A stretch of 64,000 nt of DNA from Symbiodinium natans (taxonomy: Eukaryota; Sar; Dinophyceae; Suessiales; Symbiodiniaceae), in the NCBI GenBank assembly GCA_905221605.1, contig CAJNDS010002470.1, positions 316,001 through 380,000 on the forward strand. Reading direction: 5' to 3'. The notes below the pieces were generated by a model that searched no databases, was not told the origin of the DNA, and saw nothing but the letters and a program-made list of their open reading frames with translations. Shown one piece after another: positions 11,898 through 23,243 of this stretch. Position 1 is the stretch's first letter; every line of letters starts with the position of its first letter. Both the position numbers and the translations under genes were made by a program.

Positions 11898-12470
11898 CTG
11901 ACCCTAAAAGCCTAAACCCCTGAACCCTTACCCCCTAAACCCTGAACCCCATAAACCCTTTGTTCCAAACCCTAAGCCCCTGAACCCTAAACTCCTGAAC
12001 CCTAAACCCTAAAACCCCTACCTAAACCCTAAACCCTAAACCCCAAACTCTAACCCTAAACCCCTACACCCGACCTTGAAGCACTCGGACTGCCTTCAAA
12101 GGCCCAGGCTGCAAGGGTTCGTGGAGTCAGCCAAGGGTTTCAGGGAGAATTTAGGGGAATTTGAGGAAATCTGGGGGAATTTGGGAGAATTTAGGGAGTT
12201 TGGGGAATTAGGGCTTGAGGGGCTTTAGGGCTTGAGGGGTTTTAGGGTTTGAGGGTTTAGATGTATAGAATGTGGTTTGAGGGTTTAGGGTTGGAGGGTT
12301 TTAGGGTTTCAGGGTTTTAGGGTTTTAGGGTTTTTGGGTTTTTGGGTTTTAGGGTTTGAGGGTTTTAGGGTTTTAGGGTTTGAGGGTTTGAGGGGTTGTA
12401 GGGTTTTAGGGTTTTAGGGTCTTAGGGTCTTAGGGTTTTAGGGTTTTAGTGTTTTAGGGTGTAGGGGGTG
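11898..12470. repeat. Large degenerate telomere-like region with orientation change
   Basis: CCCTAAA-type sequence to about 12068, then from about 12130 GGGGAATTT-type repeats, and from 12190 TTTAGGG / TTTTAGGG / TTTGAGGG variants on the opposite strand. Confidence 0.9.
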
Positions 12471-12587
12471 GGGGGGTTGCCGCCTAAGGTGCTGAGCCAA
12501 TCCAATCTGTCGCACCACGCCACCTCGTGTGGTGATGACAAGTGGCTGGGCGAGCAGAACCCTTGGATCTAAACCCTTGAACCCTTT

Positions 12588-12738
12588 AACTTGGGATGTT
12601 CCCCCTTATACTAGCAGTCCTTAATAACAGGGGTTATAGTGCCCCCTAAGCCCTGAACCCTGAACCCTTAATAATAGGGGTTACAGTACTCCCCACCCCA
12701 TTATCATCTGACTGTTAGTATAGGGGGAACATCCCAGG
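12588..12738. repeat. MITE family D, copy 2, split by a telomere-like block
   Basis: Ends GGGATGTTCCCCCTTATACT and its complement near 12722-12737. In the middle, CCCTAAGCCCTGAACCCTGA-type sequence is flanked by two copies of CTTAATAAYAGGGGTTAYAG. Confidence 0.8.
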
Positions 12739-12854
12739 CAGTTCTAGGGTGTTTGGAGCTCACCGCCTAGCAGCTTACATTTATTCCAAGGGCGCTTCTT
12801 TTTCGCTCTTGTAGATGTATATTATGCAATAAATGAATAAATAAATAAAAAATA

Positions 12855-12905
12855 TATATATATATATTATATGTATATATTGCATATATATATATATATA
12901 TATGT
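12855..12905. repeat. AT-rich (TA)n microsatellite
   Basis: TATATA runs interrupted by GTATATATTGCATAT. Confidence 0.9.
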
Positions 12906-13753
12906 ATACAAGAGCTGCATCCTCGCGGATACGGTGCTCGCAAAGTGGAAAGTGGAATATATGTATACACATATTTTTGTATATGTACATGTATGATTCG
13001 GCCTCCACAAGCACAGAACTATGGTGAATCGTTTGAACATGGAGCATCGCTTGAACATGGCGCTGCCCGATTCGCCTCTGCGCAGACATGAGGGTTCATC
13101 TAGGAGATCTTCCCCCAGCCCTCACGTTGAGGCTGCCGATCTTCGATTACAAGCCGACAGCAATTAGCACAACCTGTTGCCCGGTGTCGCGACTGGTGGC
13201 CTGGATGCTTTTGTCTTCTGCTTTGTCGTCTTGCGACCATTATTGGAGGTGCCCAGGTGCTCCCGATTGAGCTGAGGACTGCGCTGGCTGCGCAAAGTTT
13301 GGCTCCAACAAATGCATCGCGGCCGGGGGTGGGGGGGAGGGAGAGGAGTGATTTCGGTGAGAAGGCAGACTTGAAAGCTGCTATAGGGCAGGTGCCAAAA
13401 ACGTCTGTCAAGCAGTGAGTGGTGATGTCGTGCAGCTTCATCTCTGAACCGGCTAGCTTCACTTGGGATTTTCAACTCACAAAGCAGATCTAGGGTCTAG
13501 GCTAAGGACAGCCCGCATGCCGAATGCTTCCTGCGTACTTGACCATTGATCCTAAGCCAAGTGGCAGACGAAATTGCCCAAGGTACAAAGTGTGCCCCGG
13601 GATTTGTCGAGCGCGAAGGTCGCCCAGATGCAACAAAAAGAAGTAGAGCGAAGTGATGGGTTCAGGGCTGAGGATGGATATGTGCCAAGACTTATGGCCA
13701 TGTTTACGACTGGACCAGTCCGGGCAATCTGTTCGAAGCTGCTTCTCCAGCAC

Positions 13754-13819
13754 GGGCTACTAGACCCTATAACCCCTTAAACGGCCCTTCATCGGGTTGA
13801 TTCTGGGGATTATCGGGCC
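13754..13819. repeat. MITE family C, copy 3
   Basis: GGGCTACTAGACCCTATAAC at the left and GGGGATTATCGGGCCC at the right; a CCCTAAA block begins at its right edge. Confidence 0.6.
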
Positions 13820-15399
13820 CAAACCCTAAACCCTAAACCCTAAACCCATCCTGGCTGTGCCGATAGGGACTGCCAGGCAGCTGCCTCGCGTGCACCGACT
13901 CAGTCGAGTGGACAGACCAGCAGAACAACACCTGCGCCCAGTCTTCGCTGCTTGGCAGAATGCTGTTGACCGAGTACTGTCTTGTGCTGTGAAAAGATTC
14001 GGTTCAATCCATGTTCCTCAAACTCTGAGGAGCCCCAAGTACAATTCAAGTAATATTCATCCCATCATTAGGACGTCATTAAGCAACATTAAGCAGATGC
14101 CAAGGACGTGTGACGACATCAAGGCGGGCAGACTTTGCCGGCACTATTCTACTCTACGCTCCTGTAGATGTGAGCCCATGCTTCCGTTGCGCTACCCAGT
14201 TCAAGTTCCACTTGCAGAGCTTCGGGGTTCAGGGATGTTTTTAGGGTGAACTCCAACCTTCCCGAATTTACGAATCCGCCACCCTAAGCTAAGCCATTGA
14301 CAATCATGAACCCTACATCTCTGTGTGTGTGTGTGTGTGTGTTCCGGTTCCTGTGTGGTGCATAGAGCCATGCTTTACTATTGAAGAGTCGGGGTTTCTG
14401 GTAAAAGGCAATCAGCCAGCCAAGTTTTGCCCTTCAACTGTTTAAGATATTTAGGAGTCGGAGGGTTCCCCAATATCAGGGTGCCCTTCTTTTTGGGGTG
14501 GGGGGTCCATAACGGTGCGTATACAAGAAGAGGATACGCAATTTGGGATGTTCAAGCAGCAGGGGTCCCCCTCCCCATTTTGAGAAGCACCTTGTTGTGT
14601 GCCAGGTCAAGGGCCAAAGCTCCAGGCAAGCATGCTGCCGATGTGGCGGAGGCAAGGGCAACGACCTGCGGTAGCCCTGCAGCCAAGCTGGGTCTAGGGT
14701 TTCAGAGTGTTTTGGGTATAGGTTTTAGGGGTTTAAGGTAAGAGCTCAGACCCCTGCCTGAGACGAATCCCACCGCGCAAGGGCTAGGGTGAAGCACATC
14801 ACAGAGTAGTGTATTGGATCGGATGTAGAGTCGCCCGTTCTGATTTCGCTTTGAGTCCTCCTTCCAAAAGTCCGGCAGGTCCTGTCCGGAATGACTCAGT
14901 TTACCTTTATCCCTGGGACATAGTTAAATAATATGTATTGTGAGCCTTAAATAATATGTGTTGTGAGCCTGCTTTAAACTCCTTCTGCAACTCCTTTGTA
15001 GGGTTGACACCCAAGTTTAACAGGATGACCTGCTCGCAAGGCCACATCTCTCCGACTGTCTTCTCCTACCCAGACAAGGTGCCTTTTCCAAGAAGACCCA
15101 GTTTCTGGCTCCTTGAGTTTCTGTGCTGGCCACACGCAGCTACAGAGCTACAGACTGCCGTGCCTGGTACCTGTAGTACCACGCAAAGTTGTTTGTACCT
15201 TAGTTCAAGCCACTCAAAGCCACGGTGGCCACCAGAACTACTGCCCCCCACTGTTCTGGGAGCAGATGGCAACAGTAAGAACCCTCACGACAACGGTGAC
15301 AGCAGCAACAACAGCAAGTGCAAATAGCCTCAGCAGCTGCTGTTTATGCCTCTGGCAGACATGCGGAAAAGACTACTGAGAATCACGAGCCATCCTGAA

Positions 15400-15556
15400 C
15401 TAAACCCTAAATCCCTAACCCCTAAAGGTTTAGGGTTTAGGGCTTGGGGTTCAGGGTTCAGTGAACCCTGAACCCCAAGCCCTAAACCCTAAACCCTAAA
15501 CCCTAAACCCTAAACCCTAAACCCTAAACCCTAAACCCTAAACCCTAAACCCTTGC
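15400..15556. repeat. Telomere-like blocks meeting head to head
   Basis: TTTAGGG-type sequence turns into CCCTAAA at a perfect inverted repeat (arms 15427-15460 and 15462-15495, one-base spacer), followed by nine CCCTAAA units. Confidence 0.95.
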
Positions 15557-15675
15557 AGCTCCAAACGGCTTGGAAAGGGCCTTGGTGGACCAGCCTCCCA
15601 GGCGTTTGCCGTTGGCGAGGCTGTAGCCTTGGCGCCCCTGCCGCGCACAGCCGCGCGCACTTCTGGCCCGCTTAT

Positions 15676-16163
15676 TTGGGGTTTAGGGTTGAGGGTTTTA
15701 GGGTTTTAGGCTTTTAGGGTTTTAGGGTTTTAGGGTTTTAGGGTTTTAGGGTTTTAGGGTTTTAGGGTTTTAGGGTTTTAGGGTTTTAGGGTTTTAGGGT
15801 TTTAGGGTTTTAGGGTTTTAGGGTTTTAGGGTTTTAGGGTTTTAGGGTTTTAGGGTTTTAGGGTTTTAGGGTTTTAGGGTTTTAGGGTTTTATTGTTTTA
15901 GGGTTTAGGGTTTTAGGGTTTTAGGGTTTTAGGGTTTTAGGGTTTTAGGGTTTTAGGGTTTTAGGGTTTTTAGGGTTTTCGGGTTTTAGGGTTTTAGGGT
16001 TTTAGGGTTTTTGGGTTTTTGGGTTTTTGGGTTTTTAGGGTTTTAGGGTTTTAGGGTTTTTGGGTTTTTAGGGTTTTTAGGGTTTTCGGGTTTTAGGGTT
16101 TAATTAGGGTTTAATTGGGGTTTAGGGTTTAGGGTTTAGGGTTTAGGGTTTAGGGTTTAGGGC
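15676..16163. repeat. Long TTTTAGGG (octamer) array
   Basis: About 45 units, almost all TTTTAGGG rather than TTTAGGG, with TTTTTGGG variants after 16000. It returns to TTTAGGG in the last 45 bases. The longest array of this kind in the window. Confidence 0.97.
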
Positions 16164-16997
16164 AAGGCATCCACATTTCAGGTTGGCTTTGCTGCCAAGC
16201 CGCAGGGCTTTCTCCAGGAGGGCCGCACTGGTACGGTTTGGCGTTCAGTTTTGGATCTTGTGTGTTTTGCAACGGGGATCCCTGCATGTTGTTGATTTGC
16301 AGGGTACAATTGCGACATCAGCGGTCCTGTACAGTAGCGCTTCGTGTCCTCTCTGTTAAAAAAAAAGCAAAAAGCATAAACAGGGATGCAGCGCCTGTTG
16401 CCCATGACAAAAGACAATCATATTCTGTCACCTTCCTGCGATGCCAGAGGTTACACCTTGAACTATGGCTGTGAGTTTGCGGCATACAACCTCACCATGG
16501 ATGGCAGCACTGGAGACCTGTCTGCCTGGCAACTGGCAACTGCTAAGATGATATTTGTGGGTGCGGCACGTTTTGGGTGGTTTGCAGAAGATGAGCAGTA
16601 ACGTATTTGTTTGCAGGGTCCGGTATAGTGTCAGAGGACAAGTCAGGTCATTCATAGATCGAGGAGCGCGACTTCATGATGCTAAGGCGGTGCCAGGGGT
16701 GGGGTGGAAAGCCAAGGAATCAGCTAGCACTTGGATGTATGCAGTCGGCCGAAATCGGTATCTAGCATTTCCCCAAAGCAGGGTGCCCCTCATAGACTTC
16801 CAAAACATGTTCATCGGTTTTATGACAAGGAACTGCAAAAGCAGCACTCCAATGTTGGGAAACCCATAAAATGCCATAAAATGCCCACGATTATGAAGAC
16901 GTTTCACACCGCACGTACTACCACCACACTACGCCTGCCACCGCCAATTTTCGTTCGTGCTGCTACGTCCGGTCCTGGTCCTCCTGCTGGCTTCATC

Positions 16998-17071
16998 GGG
17001 TTTAGGGTTTAGGGTTTAGGGTTTAGGGTTTAGGGTTTAGGGTTTAGGGTTTAGGGTTTAGGGTTTAGGGA
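16998..17071. repeat. TTTAGGG block
   Basis: Ten perfect units after CTTCATCGGG. Confidence 0.97.
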
Positions 17072-17257
17072 AACAAGAAACGCCGCAATACTCCGGACGA
17101 GGGTGGTAAGAACATCTCTCGAGATCGAACATAGATTGCAACCTGTATGACCATGCAGCTCAAGTTGTCTAGCTGCGTATTCTGGCATGGAGGATTTCAC
17201 CACTTCTGACGTGGAGTTTCTGTTTGTGCTAAGAGAGGTCGATACCCCGTCCTGGAA

Positions 17258-17369
17258 ATGGGGGTTTCCGAAATTAGTGGTAGCATATTGGGTCCTTATT
17301 CTAAGGGAATCCTACTCTTTTGGGGATTCATGGATTTCATGAGGGGTCCCGTATTTTCGTGAATCCCCA
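17258..17369. repeat. MITE family B, copy 5
   Basis: Left ATGGGGGTTTCCGAAATTAG, right TATTTTCGTGAATCCCCA; the core TAAGGGAATCCTACT is in reverse orientation to copies 2, 6 and 7. Confidence 0.75.
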
Positions 17370-17477
17370 AATCAGTGTCCCAGGACTTATCTCGTACTCC
17401 AAGGGGATGCAGATGCCCAAGCAGCCCTTCCAAGTGCAGTGCGAGGAGCGGCGGGGTAGTCAGGGATGGGCGCAACT

Positions 17478-17587
17478 ATGGGGGTTACGAGAATACGGGG
17501 ACCTCTAGTATCGACTCCAAATAGTAGGATCCCCCTTATAATAAGGAGCCCAAGTAGGTACCCCTTACTTTCGGAAAACCCCCCCAT
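17478..17587. repeat. MITE family B, copy 6
   Basis: Left ATGGGGGTTACGAGAATACG, right CTTTCGGAAAACCCCCCCAT. Only about 110 bp from copy 5 and in the opposite orientation. Confidence 0.75.
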
Positions 17588-17792
17588 ATGTTGTTGTTTC
17601 GGGTATTGGCTTCAGTCGCCGCGTCAGCCCTGGAGAACAGAGCTTCAACGTGCCTAAACGGCTTTAAATCTTCCCAGAGCGATCGGCAGCCCTGGTAGTA
17701 AGAGCTTATTTCCCACAAAAACCCGCAGCCATGCGCCTTAAAGCCAACAAGACCTACATCAGCCCATGGCGCCTATGACGCCTATGACCCAC

Positions 17793-17873
17793 CCTAAACC
17801 CTGAACCCCAGGGAACCGTAAACCCTAAACCCTAAACCCTAAACTCTAAACCCTAAACCCTAAACCCTAAACC
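17793..17873. repeat. CCCTAAA block
   Basis: About nine units with single-base variants. Confidence 0.93.
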
Positions 17874-17970
17874 GTTTCTTCCGGAGTCCCCCTTGCGTAC
17901 ACTTGCGCCAGGTCACCGCACACCAGGCCAGGAGTTGGGCCGGGTTTCTGAGGTAAGGATACGACAGTAT

Positions 17971-18060
17971 GTATATATATATATATATATGTATACATAT
18001 ATGTATGTATACATATATATATATATATATAAATGTATAGAAATACGTATATGAAAAACT
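17971..18060. repeat. (TA)n / TATG microsatellite
   Basis: Alternating TA with TGTA interruptions. Further TA tracts are at 18405-18440 and 18590-18725. Confidence 0.9.
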
Positions 18061-18278
18061 ATGCTTATATGTATATATGCAATCTAGCATTTAATCTATG
18101 CATTATATGTGATATGTAGGATTGAAGGCTTGAGGGGCTTGATATAGGTATATATGTTTTTGTATGCTTTCTTGTTTTAGTTTCCTCGGTACCTTTTAGC
18201 TGTTAGTCTTGAAGGAATTCTGTTCCCTGTTACCTGTAGCACACAGCATGGGGGGTGGGGATTCTTCTACATATATAC

Positions 18279-18400
18279 TACTAGTAGGACCCAGAGTAGG
18301 CCCCTATTTCCTTTTCTTTTGGGATTTAGGTTCCGCCCATTTAGGCCAAAAAAAGGCACCCGGCACCCACTTTATTCCTAGGTTACTGTTGGGTCTAGTA
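18279..18400. repeat. MITE family E-like element
   Basis: Ends TACTAGTAGGACCCA and TGGGTCTAGTA. The core TTTTGGGATTTAGGTTCCGC and AAAAAAAGGCACCC resembles the element at 4496-4606. Confidence 0.5.
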
Positions 18401-19208
18401 CATATCATATATATATATATATATGTTAGATATATATGTATATAAAGAGAGAGGGGTTACGTGTCGTATGTACGTATACGTGTTACGTGTATAGGTGTGC
18501 GGCTGATGTGGCCGTTCGGAAGCCCTTGGGGTTTTTAGGGTTTGGGGTTTAGGATTTGGAGTTTAGGGTTTGTATGTATATATATCTTTACATGCATATA
18601 AACATATGAAATTAACTAAATAAATACATAAACTATATGTACATATATATATATATATATATATTCATATATGTTTTATATGTAGAATATGCATATTTAT
18701 ATACACACATATATATATATATGTATACCTACACACTCTCAAAGCTGGAAGCTGTCCTGCGACCGTTCGCCTCGTCTTTCAGAGTCAGTGTTGTCTCATC
18801 CTGAAGAACAGGCCAACAGCTTCTTTCGGAAGGAACATGAATCACAGTGAGTTTACGGTTTAGGGTTTAGGGATGTGCTTAGGCTGAGCTCCCTTTTCAC
18901 TACGAACCCTGCAGGCGCCGGGAGTTGCGTTTACCGCGGTGGCTTCGGTGACTCCGAGCTGGCATCTTGACAAATAATGGCATCCTCCACCAAAACCCTA
19001 AACCACGTGCAGAGGCACTAAGCCTCAGGAAGTCGGTTCCTTTTCCTTTCTTTTTGCTTTTTCGTAAGGATCACTTATGAATCTCGCGTCCTTGGGTTTC
19101 GCGACTCCGAGAGCTACAGCCTCAAAACGTCAGGACGCTTGACTTGGTTCCTGTGTTTTAACTGCTCTGACATGCCCAAAGTCGTTTCGGCATCTGCGGC
19201 TGGGCGAA

Positions 19209-19211
19209 TGG

Positions 19212-19242
<31 letters not shown>

Positions 19243-19270
19243 TGTATGTATGTATGTATGTATGTATGTA
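19209..19270. repeat. (TATG)n microsatellite
   Basis: About 15 TATG units. Confidence 0.97.
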
Positions 19271-19321
19271 CATATATGCCATAGCAGTATGTTACTTCGA
19301 ATTGGCCGCAGCACGCAGGGG

Positions 19322-19438
19322 TACTTGGAGGTTCAGGGTACTTATTAACCAATTTTTACTTATGACCCACTTATAAGCCCCTTAAGGGTTATAGAAACAG
19401 TTATTACTGGGTTAATAAGTACGATGAACCTCCAAGTA
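19322..19438. repeat. MITE family A, copy 1
   Basis: Inverted ends TACTTGGAGGTTCA and, on the other strand, TACTTGGAGGTTCATCG, continuing as GTACTTATTAACC on both arms. The core has CCACTTATAAGCCCCTTAA. 117 bp, no coding capacity. Confidence 0.85.
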
Positions 19439-19825
19439 AGGAAGGTTCAGCAACCAGTGGCCCACACATTGACCTTTCACGAAACCGGGGCTTATTTTTC
19501 CAGACACGCATGGGCTCGTATTGATGCCCTCGAAGCAATACCTGGGGAGGATTGCAGGTGTTCTATGCATAGCAAGTAGAGCGCTTCGAAGTGCGCAACA
19601 AAACTCAGGGATTTTCTGGGGATAATCTGCCAGATCTGACAAATCACACCCCAAGCCCCCTAAACCCTAATTAGGCCCTAGACCCTAGACCCTAGACCCT
19701 AAGCAGAAAAGCTCAAAGAGTCCTTAAACGAAATCCTCAGCGCAGGAGACTTCCAGGACCTAAAGATCTCATGTGCTCCTGTGGCTCCGTGGCTGAAGTG
19801 CCTTCGCTGCTTCAGCACCGTGTAG

Positions 19826-19896
19826 GGTTTGGAGTTTGGGGTTTGGGGTTTGGGGTTTGGGGTTTAGGGTTTAGGGTTTAGGGTTTAGGGTTTTGT
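19826..19896. repeat. TTTGGGG / TTTAGGG block
   Basis: Five TTTGGGG-type units followed by four TTTAGGG units; the variants are sorted in runs. Confidence 0.93.
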
Positions 19897-19934
19897 GTGT
19901 GCGGGGCTGGTGGAACCCTGAAACCCCAAAAGTC

Positions 19935-20035
19935 CTACACTGGCCCTACATATAAGCCCTACATAAGCCCTACATACGCCCTGCATAAGCCCTACATAAG
20001 CCCATACATGGGCCCTACGGAAGCCCTGCATCCCT
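19935..20035. repeat. Minisatellite of AAGCCCTACAT units
   Basis: About seven degenerate copies of an 11-bp unit such as AAGCCCTACAT. No coding frame is apparent. Confidence 0.8.
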
Positions 20036-20898
20036 CCGAAATGCCCCGAAAATTCCCTGGTAATGCCTAATTTTTCCAGGTTCGACTCGGCGACTGCCAA
20101 GCTCTCTTTGGACAAGTCCCAACAACCACATGGAGGCTTCGGGGCATTGTAGGGTTTAGGGATTTTTAGGGTTCAGGGTTTAGGGTTTAGGTTTAGGGTT
20201 TAGGTTTAGGGTTTAGTGTCTTTCAGGTAGGGTGTTTACGACCTTTTCTTATAGGAATTGGGGCTTAGCTTTGAGTTTAGGGTTCGAAAGGTTGTGGGGT
20301 TCTGGGATTTGGGGCTGTCATGACTGCATAGGGGCTTCCGTTTTTCTGTTCTAACTTCTCTGCCAGAGTATTCAAGGCCTTACGTAGAGGTCTGTTAGAA
20401 AAACCTACACCGCTTTTGAAAGCCCGTCAGGTGTTGTGTCAGAGGGCGAAGCCTTTACCGGCCAAGATGGTTCAGTTTGCGTGGTCACTGGCCGCCGTGG
20501 CTGCAATTTTTGGCGCGGGGTTCAGGGTTTCTAGGGTCGGGAGTCTGGGCGCGGTTTGACAGAAGGGCGGTGGTGGCGCTTGCAGGCTGTTCAGATTTTT
20601 CTTTTCTCGGGAGTGGCGGTCGTTGTTTCGCCTGTAGCTTGCCTGGCTGTGCCTCAAAAGTATTTCGCACAACAGGGCCCTCTTTCGCCACAATCCACAA
20701 ATTAAAGCTTGGTTTGCCAAGAGTAGCGCCCAAGAGTGCCGAAAGAAAGAAGCCACCACAAACCACCAGAGGGACGGCAGCGGCACTGAAAGTTCTAGGC
20801 CCTTTGCGCGCACAACCCAGGCAGTGCAGGCGAGAAGCATGGCAAGATCAGCTTTGTGGCGGTCCGGCCAAGGTGCCATATGAAGCAGCGTCTATATT

Positions 20899-20965
20899 AC
20901 CCTAAACCCTAGGGTTTAGGGTTTAGGGTTTGGGGTTTAGGGTTTAGGGGTTAGGGGTTAGGGTT
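20899..20965. repeat. Telomere-like block starting in a perfect palindrome
   Basis: ACCCTAAACCCT is followed directly by AGGGTTTAGGGT (20899-20922), a perfect 24-bp palindrome, then further TTTAGGG units. Confidence 0.9.
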
Positions 20966-21214
20966 ACTGTCATTGGTGAGTCTATATCAGGTTCCTGTTT
21001 TATATCGGTGAGTGTAGATATTGGGTGGCCTTTTGGGGACACAAGGAATGTAAACCGTACTTAATATGTTAGTGAAAGGGAACTATATGCGCCACGCAAA
21101 TGTCCAATCAGACAGCTTGAAACCCTGAACAGTGCAGTGAAGCCAGTGAGTCAGAATGAACGTATCCGTCAAATGTTTGGCGAGCTCTTCAATCCGTGCA
21201 TCCCGAAACCAGGC

Positions 21215-21290
21215 TGGGCTATTAGGCCTTAAGACCCCCAAAATGAACCCTATAAAGGGCCTTTTAAGGGATTCTTGGGTACACTAGCCC
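21215..21290. repeat. MITE family C, copy 4
   Basis: GGGCTATTAGGCCTTAAGAC at the left and GGGTACACTAGCCC at the right; the core is almost identical to copy 1. Confidence 0.7.
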
Positions 21291-22718
21291 ATCCCGAAAG
21301 ACCCACAAAACTCCCAACTAAAGCCATTGTTTCGCATCGTCGTATCTTTGCATGCCGGGTTTGAAAGGGACCAGTTTAGGGTTTAGGGTTAGGGTTTAGG
21401 GTTACTTTTGCGATGTGCCAAGTGTGGGAAGTATTATCCTTTGTTCGCATTGTCTGGAGGAGGAGAATGTATCTCTGAAGCCAAGTACTAGACAAGTACA
21501 ATGAATTCCAAGAGTGCAAGAAACGGGGGCTTGGGGTGGAAGGCGGGAAAAAGCACAACAAGATACGGCAAACATCAGCGCCCCTCCATAACTAATGACC
21601 TGCAGCCCTGCCGAAACCTGCAGGCAATAAGACGGTGCTGGGTGACCGGCGCACCTTAAGACTGCTGAAGGACGACGTACCTTGTAGCAAGCCTTTGGGT
21701 CCCGCGGATATCCATCAGGGCACTTCTAAGACTTCTGCAAATTCCTGTAAACGTTGCCCAATGTGACGAAAGTGGAAACGAAATATAACGATATCATACC
21801 ACGCCTTACCATCCATGAAGCGCCACAGTCTTCCCATCCCTTACTTCTATCTCTGCTCTGTCTGACCTGAAGAACTGCTTGGCCAAGAGACGAAAGTCTC
21901 AAAGTGTCTGAATTCGTCTTGCGACGTCCTCAGAAAATTTTCCGGTTGGTGTGGGCTAGGGGCTAGCGGCTAGAAGGGTTTAGGGTTTAGGGTTTGCTTG
22001 ACGGCACAGGCCCTGGGATGCCTTGACCTACGCCGCTGACAAGGCGCGTCGCAACAGCAGGTGTGGCTTTTTCTCTGTGTCATCTACCGTATGGCGTCTC
22101 TTTATTCGAGACTTTCACATGGGTGGGGTTAGCTTCAGCTGTTCCGGACATGCTCGACATTCGCTTTGGGTCGCATCCGTTTTCAAGAGTACCCGCCCAG
22201 TGTAAGCTTCGCAGGTCTCTGTGTCCATCGGCGAAGAACTACCACTCTTGAGGCCGACGTTAAGGGTTTTTAGGGGACTTTGAGAACTGAAGATATCCCA
22301 CCTAAAATTGATGCCGCACCTCTCTGAACCGAGTGAGCTTCTGATTCACCTTGCCCGCATTCTGCAGGAAAGATATCCTGTGACTCCTGCGTTTTGTAGA
22401 GAGAGCTGGTAGGACCTGGTACGCTGTAACTCGTTGAAGGTCAAGAACATGGAATATTCATTACGCAAGTTGTGTGTTGAAGCATGTTGATGAACCACTC
22501 AGCACAAGTCTTCTTGAGTTCAGGCGCGAGAGAAGGTTTCGAGAACACAGGATTCGCACTGCTTGTTGCCACCGTAATTCCAAAGCCTTGCTGAAAATCC
22601 CCCAAAGATCCAAGCATCTACAGTAAGCTTTACACCGTAACCCTGACATGCAAGAGCCTTCAAGATCGTAAACTAAAGAAAGCAAAAGACTCTGAGTCAC
22701 ATCGCAAAAATTCCTTTT

Positions 22719-22914
22719 ACCCTAAACCCTACAATAAACCCCAAAACCCCTTCCCCCTAAACCCTAAGCCCTAAGCCCTAAACCCGAAACCCGAAACCCT
22801 AAGCCTTAAACCCTAAACCCTAAACCCTAAACCCTAAACCCTAAACCCTAAACCCTAAACCCTAAACCCTAAACCCTAAACCCTAAACCCTAAACCCTAA
22901 ACCCTAAGCCCTAC
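22719..22914. repeat. CCCTAAA block
   Basis: About 25 units; 16 consecutive perfect units in the second half. Confidence 0.97.
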
Positions 22915-23018
22915 CCTGAGCTGCAGCTGCACCAGGCCCCAGCCGCGAGGGGGCAGCTTGAAGCCTAAGGCCTTCTTCCTGGGCTGCCAAAGGCGCTTCT
23001 GTTCATGTTCTGATTCAA

Positions 23019-23243
23019 TACTTGGAGGTTCATGGTACTTATCAACCAGAGGTTTAGGGTTTAGGGTTTGGGGATTAGGGAAAAGGGTTTAGGGTTTAGG
23101 GTTTAGGGGCGGGGGTACTTATGAACCAACAATAGCTGTACCTATACCCCACCTAGAAGCCCCTTAAGTGCTCTAATAATGGCTATAATTGGGTTACACG
23201 TACAGTCATTATTGGGTTAGTAAGTACCACGAACCTGCAAGTA
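23019..23243. repeat. MITE family A, copy 2, split by a telomere-like block
   Basis: Same ends as copy 1 (TACTTGGAGGTTCATGG / CCACGAACCTGCAAGTA). A TTTAGGG-rich block (about 23049-23113) interrupts the left arm, and GGTACTTATSAACCA is present on both sides of the block. Confidence 0.85.

Noticed and set aside
19935-20035. CRISPR-like array
   Set aside because: The 11-bp units have no spacers of constant length, and the genome is eukaryotic.
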